Assembly: GCA_050117725.1 (NCBI GenBank)
Contig: JASFME010000052.1
Span: forward strand, 1-11,454
Direction: 5' to 3'
Source of the DNA: JASFJH01 sp050117725
Lineage (GTDB): Bacteria > Pseudomonadota > Gammaproteobacteria > AKS1
DNA length: 11,454 nt
The translations under genes were made by a program, and so were the position numbers. How positions within the stretch are numbered: position 1 is the first letter of the stretch; each line of letters starts with the position of its first letter. Below, in pieces: positions 1 through 5,757 of the stretch. The notes beneath the pieces are model-generated. The model was given only the letters and a program-made list of their open reading frames with translations. It made no database searches and was not told the origin of the DNA.

Positions 1-817
1 ACGATTTCTCTTGCGGTGCCCAGGCATGGCCATACACGACTTCCCAGGTTGCCGGTAACACACCTTCACGCCGGAACTGCTCGTAGGCGGTGATCACTTT
101 CTGGAACTGCCGCGCGCCGGTCAGGCTACGACGGCGTGCCTGCGCCACGTTGTGAGCGCCGAGTGTTTTCAGATCGCGCATCAGGTCTACCGCCCGGTCG
201 TAGGTCACGGTGATGCGCTCGACATCCATGACCGGCTCGGCCAGTTGCGCGCGCACCATCGCATCGCCGATGTCGTGCATATCAAGAAAATTGTTCACAT
301 GCGGGTAGTCATCCACCGCCTGCCAGCTGCTGCGTAATTCATGCAGGGTGTCCGGACCCAGGGTCGAGAACAATACCATGCCGCCCGGCTTCAGCACGCG
401 CCGGAACTCGGCAAATACCCGGTCAAGATCTTCGCACCACTGCAGGGCAAGGTTGGAGAAGATCATATCAACACTGTGATCCGCGATCGGCAGGTTGACC
501 ATATCGCCGCACACGCAGCTGAACGCACGCCAGAAACGCGAACGACGGCGGGCGACACGCAACATGGGTTGGGCCAGGTCGACTGCGACCAGCTTCGCGT
601 TGCGATAGCGTTTGACCAGTTCAGCAGATTGCAGGCCCGTGCCGGCACCGAGGTCGAGAATATGTCCGGGACTGATACGCATATAGTCGAGGCGTTCGAG
701 CATGCGCTCGCCCACCTCGCGTTGCAACACGGCCACTTCGTCATAGGCTGCGGCAGCCGCAGCAAATGACTTGCGCAGCAGTTGCATGTCGAGGCGCTGT
801 TCGCTATCAGCTGTCAT
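1..817 (-). CDS. bioC: BioC, malonyl-[ACP] O-methyltransferase (3' end beyond window)
   Basis: This SAM-dependent methyltransferase caps malonyl-ACP as a methyl ester so that fatty-acid synthesis can build the pimeloyl chain of biotin in the cytoplasm. The frame is open from ATG at 817-815 to the left edge, giving 272 residues; the family is usually somewhat longer, so only the C-terminal tail is missing. Motif I (LDLGAGTG) is at residues 54-61, the acidic end of the second strand (AVD) at 78-80, SNLALQWC at 121-128, and the family-typical FSTLGPDTLHELR at about 150-162. An alanine run (residues 19-24) precedes YD in the N-terminal region, where relatives have a similar Ala/Tyr-rich helix. 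The start overlaps the bioH stop by 4 bases (ATGA), so translation is probably coupled. BioC is distinguished from generic methyltransferases by the GPDTLHELR block and by the operon. I infer that bioD may follow outside the window. Confidence 0.93.
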   Translation of the reverse strand, partial: MTADSEQRLDMQLLRKSFAAAAAAYDEVAVLQREVGERMLERLDYMRISPGHILDLGAGTGLQSAELVKRYRNAKLVAVDLAQPMLRVARRRSRFWRAFSCVCGDMVNLPIADHSVDMIFSNLALQWCEDLDRVFAEFRRVLKPGGMVLFSTLGPDTLHELRSSWQAVDDYPHVNNFLDMHDIGDAMVRAQLAEPVMDVERITVTYDRAVDLMRDLKTLGAHNVAQARRRSLTGARQFQKVITAYEQFRREGVLPATWEVVYGHAWAPQEKS

Positions 818-1584
818 GAATCAAGGCCCTGCGTAAAACGGTCTACTGCCTGACAAAACGCATCAGGATGGGAAAGGAACGGTGCATGCCCGGCAGCGGC
901 AATGACCTCGACAGCGAGCGCACTATCTTCTTGCAATTGCCGGGTAGCCTGCCAGCCAACCAGTGTGTCGCGCTCGCCCATGATCATCTGCACCGGCACA
1001 GATACGCTGCGTAATTGTGCGCGTAAATCTTCATCGGCCAGGATCGACAAGCCCGCACGTAACGCGGAAGGGTCAGGCTCACCATAGCGGCCGAGTTCTT
1101 CGTGTAACTGCCGCAACAGTTCGCGACCATTTGCCACACCGCGCATCTGCAAGGACAGAAACCGCGACAGCGTGGCGTCGAAACGGCTTTCCAGATCATC
1201 GGCAAAACCGGCAAAGACTTCACGGCGCATGCCAAATGGCCAGTCATCACGTTCGACAAAACTCGGCAGGGCGGCGATCATAATCAGGCCGTTGACGCGC
1301 GCCGCCGCGGTTGCGGCCAGCCGCAAGGCAAGCATGCCGCCCAGCGACCAGCCAACCCACACCGCATTGGCCGGTGCCACCTCGAGCAACTGCTGCACGA
1401 CCTGCTGTGCATCGGTCATCGGCACGTCCCGGCTGCGGCCATGCCCGGGCAGGTCGATCAGCGTCAGCGCATGATTCTCTGCCAGACGCTCGACGACGGT
1501 TGACCACACACCGGCGTGTAATCCCCAGCCGTGTACGAGCACGAGCTCGGGCCCGCTGCCGACCTGTTCCGTGTACAGGCTCAT
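814..1584 (-). CDS. bioH: BioH, pimeloyl-[ACP] methyl ester carboxylesterase
   Basis: This cytoplasmic alpha/beta-hydrolase removes the methyl group from pimeloyl-ACP methyl ester, ending chain elongation and giving the BioF substrate. The protein has 256 residues, the size of E. coli BioH. The oxyanion-hole region LVHGWG is at residues 16-21. The nucleophile elbow GWSLGG puts Ser80 at the catalytic position, with Asp206 (in GERD) and His233 (in AGHAPF) completing the triad. Its spacing closely matches Ser82/Asp207/His235 of E. coli. The ATG at 1584-1582 overlaps the bioF stop by 4 bases, and its own stop overlaps the bioC start by 4 bases, so it lies inside one translationally coupled operon. 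Some other bacteria use a different esterase (BioG, BioK, BioJ) at this step; the GWSLGG elbow and context favour BioH. Confidence 0.93.
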   Translation of the reverse strand: MSLYTEQVGSGPELVLVHGWGLHAGVWSTVVERLAENHALTLIDLPGHGRSRDVPMTDAQQVVQQLLEVAPANAVWVGWSLGGMLALRLAATAAARVNGLIMIAALPSFVERDDWPFGMRREVFAGFADDLESRFDATLSRFLSLQMRGVANGRELLRQLHEELGRYGEPDPSALRAGLSILADEDLRAQLRSVSVPVQMIMGERDTLVGWQATRQLQEDSALAVEVIAAAGHAPFLSHPDAFCQAVDRFTQGLDS

Positions 1585-2729
1585 GCCACGGCCACCAGCG
1601 CATCGAGCAATCGGTCGACATCCTGCGGCGTGTGGGCCGCGGATAGTGTGATACGCAGACGTGCCGTGCCCTCGGGTACCGTCGGCGGCCGCATCGCCGC
1701 GACGAGGATGCCGCGTTGCAACAACGCCGCACTCATCTCGACAGCACGTTTCGCCTCGCCAACCAGCAGTGGCTGGATCGGTGTCATTGAATCCATAAGT
1801 TGCAGGCCGGCCTGCCCCGCACCCTGTCGAAACTGGTCGATCAGGGCCTGCAGGTGTTCGCGGCGGGCGCTGTCTTCGCGCACAATGCGCAGGCTGGCCC
1901 GTGTCGCCTCGGCCACCGCCGCCGGCAGGGCCGTGGTAAAGATATAACTGCGGGCACGCTGGATCAGGACTTCAATGAGTTCCTCGCTGCCAGCGACAAA
2001 TGCGCCAAACGTACCAAAGGCCTTGCCGAGCGTGCCGACCAGCACCGGCACGTCATCAGCGGTCAGCGCAAAATGTTCAAGCGAACCGCCACCCTGTGTG
2101 CCCAGCACGCCGAGGCCGTGCGCATCGTCGACCATGAGCCAGGCATCATGTTTATGACAGCAGTGGGCAAGTTCAGGCAGCGGTGCGAGATCACCATCCA
2201 TGCTGAACACGCCGTCCGTGATCACGAGTTTGTCCTTCGCGGGACTCTCCGCGAGACGCGTATCCAGCGCCCTGCTGTCAGCATGCGCATAGCGCACAGC
2301 TTTTGCCTCGCTCAACCGGGCGGCATCAATCAGGGAGGCGTGGTTCAGCCGATCACCGAACACGGCATCATGGCGATCCGTTAACGCGGTGACCGCAGCA
2401 AGATTCGCCATGTAACCCGTGGAGAACAACAGCGCCCGCTCGCGTCCGACAAACCCGGCGAGTTCTTCCTCGAGCGCATGATGGGCACGATGGTGGCCGG
2501 TGACGAGGTGCGCGGCACCACTGCCGACACCGTGTTGCTGCGCTGCACGGATAAACGCGGCCGTGACATCCGGGTGTGCGGCCAGTCCCAGGTAGTCATT
2601 GCTGCAAAACACGAGGCAGTCGCGGCCATCGATGTGCATGCGCACACCGCTGGCGCTGTCCGCGACGCGGCGTGAGCGATACAGATCGCGTTCGCGCTGG
2701 CGGGCCAGCGTCGCCTTCAGGTCAAACAT
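1581..2729 (-). CDS. bioF: BioF, 8-amino-7-oxononanoate synthase
   Basis: This PLP enzyme of the alpha-oxoamine synthase family condenses a pimeloyl thioester (pimeloyl-ACP) with L-alanine, releasing CO2, to give 7-keto-8-aminopelargonate. I place the start at ATG 2729-2727, giving 382 residues (E. coli 384) beginning MFDLKATLARQRERDL, the normal family N-terminus. This is one base after the bioB stop. A start 75 bases further upstream is also in frame but would bury the N-terminus in bioB and add residues unlike the family. Visible signatures are SNDYLGLA (43-50), the cofactor-region GTGxx-like GSGAAHLVTG (69-78), DDAHGLG (201-207), and the Schiff-base lysine Lys236 in TLGKAFG. The Shine-Dalgarno sequence before this ATG is weak, which fits re-initiation after bioB. 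Confusion with Kbl, HemA or Spt enzymes is unlikely in this operon. Confidence 0.95.
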   Translation of the reverse strand: MFDLKATLARQRERDLYRSRRVADSASGVRMHIDGRDCLVFCSNDYLGLAAHPDVTAAFIRAAQQHGVGSGAAHLVTGHHRAHHALEEELAGFVGRERALLFSTGYMANLAAVTALTDRHDAVFGDRLNHASLIDAARLSEAKAVRYAHADSRALDTRLAESPAKDKLVITDGVFSMDGDLAPLPELAHCCHKHDAWLMVDDAHGLGVLGTQGGGSLEHFALTADDVPVLVGTLGKAFGTFGAFVAGSEELIEVLIQRARSYIFTTALPAAVAEATRASLRIVREDSARREHLQALIDQFRQGAGQAGLQLMDSMTPIQPLLVGEAKRAVEMSAALLQRGILVAAMRPPTVPEGTARLRITLSAAHTPQDVDRLLDALVAVA

Positions 2730-2730
2730 A

Positions 2731-3729
2731 TCAGTGTGAACAGGGTTCCGGGTTACCCGCGGTGATGCCAAGCCGGTCAAACAATGCCTGATCGTGGCCG
2801 GCATCCGGGTTCGGCGTGGTCAGCAGCTTCTCGCCGTAGAAGATCGAGTTGGCGCCGGCAAAGAAACACAGGGCCTGCAATTCATCGCTCATGTTTTCGC
2901 GGCCGGCCGACAGGCGTACCTGTGATTGCGGCATAAGAATGCGAGCCACGGCGATCATGCGCACGAACTCGAACGGGTCGAGTTCCTCGACCCCCTTGAG
3001 CGGCGTGCCCTCGACCTGCACGAGCAGGTTGAGCGGCACACTGTCGGGGTGCTCCGGCTGGTTGGCCAGCTCCATAAGCAGGCCGGCGCGATCACGGCGA
3101 TCCTCGCCCATGCCGATAATGCCGCCACTGCAGACACTCATGCCGGTCTCACGTACATGCCGCAAAGTCTCGAGGCGGTCTTCATAGGTGCGGGTCGTGA
3201 TGATCTCGCCGTAATACTCACGCGAGGTATCGAGATTGTGGTTGTAATAATCGAGGCCGGCCTCGCGCAGCTGTCTGGCCTGCTCCTTTTCCAGCATGCC
3301 TAGCGTCATGCAGGTTTCCAGGCCGAGCGCCTTCACGCCACTGATGATGTCGCGCATCGCCGGCAGGTCGCGGTCATGCAGCTTGCGCCACGCCGCGCCC
3401 ATGCAAAAGCGCGTTGCGCCGGTCTGCTTCGCGGCCTCGGCTGCCGCCAGCACGGTTTGCGTATCGAGCAGACGCTCCTTTTCCAGGCCGGTATTGTAAT
3501 GCGCGCTTTGCGGGCAATAGGCACAATCTTCCGGGCAGGAACCGGTCTTGATGCTGAGCAGGGTACTGACCTGCACGGTGTTTGGCTCGAAGTGCTCGCG
3601 GTGCGCAGTGTGCGCGCGAAACAGCAGGTCATTGAAGGGCAGGGCAAACAGCGCCTCGATTTCCTCACGGCGCCAGTCATGGCGCAGGACCTGATCGGCT
3701 TGGGCGACAGGCATCTCAACAGCGGGCAT
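2731..3729 (-). CDS. bioB: BioB, biotin synthase
   Basis: This radical-SAM enzyme inserts sulfur into dethiobiotin to make biotin. I choose ATG 3729-3727 (332 residues) because GAGGAA lies 6 bases upstream of it. An in-frame GTG at 3750 has no such site and would only add a short unconserved leader. The 4Fe-4S radical-SAM motif CxxxCxxC is Cys65, Cys69 and Cys72 (SCPEDCAYC). The 2Fe-2S cluster that donates sulfur would be held by Cys109, Cys140, Cys200 and Arg272. Each of these is offset by exactly 12 from the E. coli ligands (53, 57, 60, 97, 128, 188, 260), so all ligands are intact. YNHNLDTS (162-169) and the C-terminal GANSIFYGEKLLTT block are typical. It is the first gene of the biotin operon and is divergent from comF across a short control region. 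Confidence 0.97.
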   Translation of the reverse strand: MPAVEMPVAQADQVLRHDWRREEIEALFALPFNDLLFRAHTAHREHFEPNTVQVSTLLSIKTGSCPEDCAYCPQSAHYNTGLEKERLLDTQTVLAAAEAAKQTGATRFCMGAAWRKLHDRDLPAMRDIISGVKALGLETCMTLGMLEKEQARQLREAGLDYYNHNLDTSREYYGEIITTRTYEDRLETLRHVRETGMSVCSGGIIGMGEDRRDRAGLLMELANQPEHPDSVPLNLLVQVEGTPLKGVEELDPFEFVRMIAVARILMPQSQVRLSAGRENMSDELQALCFFAGANSIFYGEKLLTTPNPDAGHDQALFDRLGITAGNPEPCSH

Positions 3730-3735
3730 ACGGGG

Positions 3736-3741
3736 TTCCTC
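3736..3741 (-). promoter_or_regulatory. Ribosome binding site of bioB
   Basis: The minus strand reads GAGGAA followed by a 6-base spacer and ATG at 3729. This site decides the bioB start in favour of the ATG over the in-frame GTG 21 bases upstream, because the site lies downstream of that GTG and the GTG has no purine-rich sequence of its own. Confidence 0.7.
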
Positions 3742-3767
3742 GGTAATCACTCATACAGTCTGGCAGG

Positions 3768-3797
3768 CTGTCTGTCCAGGCAGATCAACGCTACAAT
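3768..3797 (+). promoter_or_regulatory. Weak candidate promoter of comF
   Basis: TACAAT (3792-3797) matches 5 of 6 consensus -10 bases and lies inside the 15-base palindrome. The best -35 at a tolerable 18-base spacing is CTGTCT (3768-3773), a poor match. If used, transcription would start about 45 bases before the comF start codon. This is only suggestive. Confidence 0.25.
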
Positions 3798-3803
3798 GTA
3801 GCG
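3789..3803. repeat. 15-base perfect palindrome in the bioB-comF control region
   Basis: CGCTACA and TGTAGCG are exact inverted repeats around a single central A; the symmetry stops at the next base on each side. It contains the TACAAT that could serve as a -10 for comF. It also lies where transcription from the candidate bioB promoter would begin, a position typical of an operator. It does not match the BirA or BioR binding patterns I know, so its protein is unknown. It is too short and too tightly folded to be a normal terminator. Confidence 0.4.
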
Positions 3804-3806
3804 CAC

Positions 3807-3834
3807 AGGGTAACCATGCCAGGACGGCTGTCAA
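3807..3834 (-). promoter_or_regulatory. Candidate promoter of the bioBFHC operon
   Basis: On the minus strand a consensus -35 TTGACA (3834-3829) is followed after 16 bases by TACCCT (3812-3807), a weak -10 that matches TATAAT at 3 of 6 bases. A start near 3800 would give a leader of about 70 bases before bioB. The -35 is convincing and well placed, but the -10 is poor, as expected for a regulated promoter or a wrong pairing. The -35 lies inside the left half of a BirA-like inverted repeat. Confidence 0.4.
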
Positions 3835-3860
3835 CTACAGGGAGATAGTATGGTTAACAT
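3828..3860. promoter_or_regulatory. Candidate BirA (biotin repressor) operator
   Basis: CTGTCAACT (3828-3836) and GGTTAACAT (3852-3860) form an imperfect inverted repeat separated by 15 bases. The known BirA box has outward halves of the form TTGTWAACC and GGTTWACAA with about 14-16 bases between them. Here the right half agrees at 8 of 9 positions and the left at 6 of 9. The left half covers the -35 of the bioB promoter candidate, so binding would block the biotin operon. The right half begins at the last base of the comF start codon. The match was found by eye in a short region and is inferred, not proven; birA itself is not in the window. Confidence 0.4.
3839..3844 (+). promoter_or_regulatory. 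Ribosome binding site of comF
   Basis: AGGGAG lies 5 bases before the ATG at 3850 and supports this start. It falls in the spacer of the BirA-like inverted repeat. Confidence 0.6.
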
Positions 3861-4599
3861 CTGCTCAAAATTTGTGCAATTCATTCTGCCCCGTTACTGC
3901 CAGTTGTGCGGCATGGCGATCGGACCCGGCCACCAGGATGCGCGTCTGGGCCTGTGCCGGGGCTGTATCGAAGATCTGCCGTGGCTTGCTCACAGCTGCA
4001 GCGGATGCGGTCTGCCACTGGCTGCATCAAACGCTCGCGGCACGCGCTGTGGCCATTGCCAGCTACACCCGCCGCCATTTGACCGCACCCACGCCGTGTG
4101 GCGTTACGCCGCGCCGCTTGATGCCCTGATCTGCCGTATGAAGTTTCACAACGACCCGGCGGCAGCTGAAACGCTTGGCAAACTGCTTGCTATCAGCCTT
4201 GCCGCACAACCACTGCCGCGCCCGGATGCGATCCTGCCCGTGCCACTACATCCCCGGCGCCTGCGGCAACGTGGCTTCAACCAGGCGCTGCAAATCGCCC
4301 GTCCCGTTGCCCGTCGGCTACAACTGCCAATTCTTGCCCGGCACTGCCATCGGCGACGCGATACGCAGGCACAAAGCGAGCTGCCGCTACACGCGCGGCG
4401 CGCCAACATGCGTGGCGCATTCTGCTTTCACAGAGCCATTACCGCCCGGCATGTCGCCATCGTCGATGATGTGATGACCAGTGGTCATACCGTCGCCGAA
4501 CTGTGCCGCCAGCTGCGCCGCCAGGGGGTCGAGGAAATCTCGGTATGGAGTTGCGCGCGCACAGTGAACCAGTGCACAAATATCCTGACCGGGACTTGA
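3850..4599 (+). CDS. comF: ComF/GntX family protein (zinc-ribbon phosphoribosyltransferase-like)
   Basis: The 249-residue protein has the ComF-family layout: an N-terminal zinc-ribbon region, then a phosphoribosyltransferase fold. Four CxxC pairs are visible (Cys17/20, Cys36/39, Cys50/53, Cys67/70), enough for metal binding. The PRPP-binding loop is VDDVMTSG at 205-212, preceded by strand HVAI, and the family-conserved PVPLHPRRLRQRGFNQ lies at 130-145. Relatives are needed for DNA uptake in naturally competent bacteria (ComF) or for using DNA as a nutrient (E. coli GntX/YhgH). The exact reaction is not settled, so the competence role is inferred from homology only. No membrane segment is seen. 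In E. coli the relative gntX neighbours bioH; here it is divergent from a whole bio operon. The diguanylate cyclase gene follows after 52 bases. Confidence 0.9.
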   Translation: MVNICSKFVQFILPRYCQLCGMAIGPGHQDARLGLCRGCIEDLPWLAHSCSGCGLPLAASNARGTRCGHCQLHPPPFDRTHAVWRYAAPLDALICRMKFHNDPAAAETLGKLLAISLAAQPLPRPDAILPVPLHPRRLRQRGFNQALQIARPVARRLQLPILARHCHRRRDTQAQSELPLHARRANMRGAFCFHRAITARHVAIVDDVMTSGHTVAELCRQLRRQGVEEISVWSCARTVNQCTNILTGT

Positions 4600-4623
4600 C
4601 CCGGACGCGCAGCTGGGTCTAAA
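4596..4623 (+). promoter_or_regulatory. Possible promoter before the diguanylate cyclase gene
   Basis: TTGACC (4596-4601), overlapping the comF stop codon, is followed after 16 bases by TCTAAA (4618-4623). These match the -35 and -10 consensus at 5 of 6 and 4 of 6 positions. A start near 4630 would leave a leader of about 20 bases. Read-through from comF is equally possible. Confidence 0.25.
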
Positions 4624-4651
4624 TCGTGTCCATAATAAATACGCTGGACAT

Positions 4652-5749
4652 ATGCCCGCCATGCCGGAACGCATCATCAAGGACAGTGATGACAGCCGTA
4701 AACTGCAACGTCAGTTGCGGGTCCTGCTCGACCATGCGCGCCTGAATGAAGACAAGCTGCAACGCATGCAGTCACTCGAACTGCGGTTGCTGGGTTGCGG
4801 CGCACTGCATGAACTCATCGACATGCTGTTACATGATTATGTCGCGGAATTTGATCTGGATGCCACCAGTCTCATGCTCGTCGATCCTGAATACGAGATT
4901 CGCCGCATTCTCGACGAACAGTACATGCAACTCCCGGAACAGCTGCACTTTGATACGGAATCCGTACCGCAACCTTCTGAACAGCTCTTTCCCATGCTCG
5001 GCCCGTGGCATGCGGCCCGGCATGTCCGCTATTTCGGAAAACGCCGCGACCTGAACAGTGTTGCCATTCTGCCACTGGTGCGACAGGGCCGTTATCTCGG
5101 CAGTCTCAACCTGGGCAGTGTCGCGGCGGGACGTTATATTGACGGCGCCGGTACCGTGTTGCTGGAACACCTCGCTGCGATTGTTGCCGTCTGCCTGGAA
5201 AACTCCCTCAATTACGAGCGCCTGAAGCGCACCGGACTGACTGACGGCCTCACCGGGATCAACAACCGGCGGTTTTTCGATCAGCGCATCAACGAGGAAA
5301 TCGAGCGTGCCGGACGCAGCGATGAAACGCTGTCCTGCCTGTTTATCGACATCGATTTTTTCAAACGTATCAACGACACCTGGGGCCACCAGCAAGGTGA
5401 CGCTGTGCTGCATGATATTGCTGCACTGATGCAATCACACTTGCGGCGTAGCGACGTGCTGGCACGATACGGCGGTGAGGAGTTTGCTATGTTGCTGGGC
5501 AATACCGACCGTCAGGGGGCAATGGATATCGCGGAACGGCTACGCCGGGCCATCGCCACACGGGACACCACATCACTGCCGGAGATAACCGTCTCGATCG
5601 GGGTTGCCAGCATCCGGCCGACCGACTTGCCCGGCTCCACTGCACAACAGGCTGAAGGGCTGCTCAAGGCGGCGGATGAGGCTCTCTACGTCGCGAAGCA
5701 ACAGGGGCGGAACCGTGTTTCCTGTGCCCGCAACACGCTGGACGCGTAG
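4652..5749 (+). CDS. Diguanylate cyclase with GAF/DUF484-like sensor region
   Basis: The 365-residue protein would make cyclic di-GMP from two GTP in the cytoplasm, since no membrane segment or signal peptide is visible. Residues about 15-45 are charged and helical (likely coiled coil). Residues about 48-185 resemble a GAF or DUF484 small-molecule sensor (VAILPLVRQGRYLGSLNLGS at 137-156 is a typical strand pair). The GGDEF domain starts at DGLTGINNRR (198-207). Metal ligands are expected at Asp233 (FIDIDFFK) and in the active-site loop GGEEF (274-278), which is intact. RRSD at 265-268 is five residues before GGEEF, the position of the allosteric I-site, so product feedback inhibition is likely. 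The start is uncertain: ATG 4652 or ATG 4661, both with weak ribosome sites. It ends 8 bases from the convergent mshN. The sensed signal is unknown. Confidence 0.9.
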   Translation: MPAMPERIIKDSDDSRKLQRQLRVLLDHARLNEDKLQRMQSLELRLLGCGALHELIDMLLHDYVAEFDLDATSLMLVDPEYEIRRILDEQYMQLPEQLHFDTESVPQPSEQLFPMLGPWHAARHVRYFGKRRDLNSVAILPLVRQGRYLGSLNLGSVAAGRYIDGAGTVLLEHLAAIVAVCLENSLNYERLKRTGLTDGLTGINNRRFFDQRINEEIERAGRSDETLSCLFIDIDFFKRINDTWGHQQGDAVLHDIAALMQSHLRRSDVLARYGGEEFAMLLGNTDRQGAMDIAERLRRAIATRDTTSLPEITVSIGVASIRPTDLPGSTAQQAEGLLKAADEALYVAKQQGRNRVSCARNTLDA

Positions 5750-5757
5750 GTTATTTA

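Noticed and set aside
341..769. Plus-strand open frame of 142 codons opposite bioC
   Set aside because: It is antisense to a clear methyltransferase with all family motifs and has no recognisable domain; such shadows are common in GC-rich genes.
1800..2384. Plus-strand open frame of 194 codons opposite bioF
   Set aside because: It lies entirely within the conserved BioF coding sequence and its translation shows no family features.
2730..2804. In-frame upstream start for bioF at 2804, giving 407 residues
   Set aside because: It would overlap bioB by about 74 bases and add an N-terminus unlike the BioF family; the ATG at 2729, one base after the bioB stop, gives the normal MFDLKATLARQRERD start and length.
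3730..3750. GTG start for bioB at 3750
   Set aside because: It has no ribosome binding site of its own, whereas GAGGAA stands 6 bases before the ATG at 3729.
4600..4651. Possible terminator after comF
   Set aside because: The 52-base gap has no stable inverted repeat followed by a T tract; it fits a short promoter or read-through spacer better.
4829..5434. Minus-strand open frame of 201 codons opposite the diguanylate cyclase
   Set aside because: The plus strand encodes intact GGDEF signatures; the opposite translation has no recognisable motif or convincing ribosome site.
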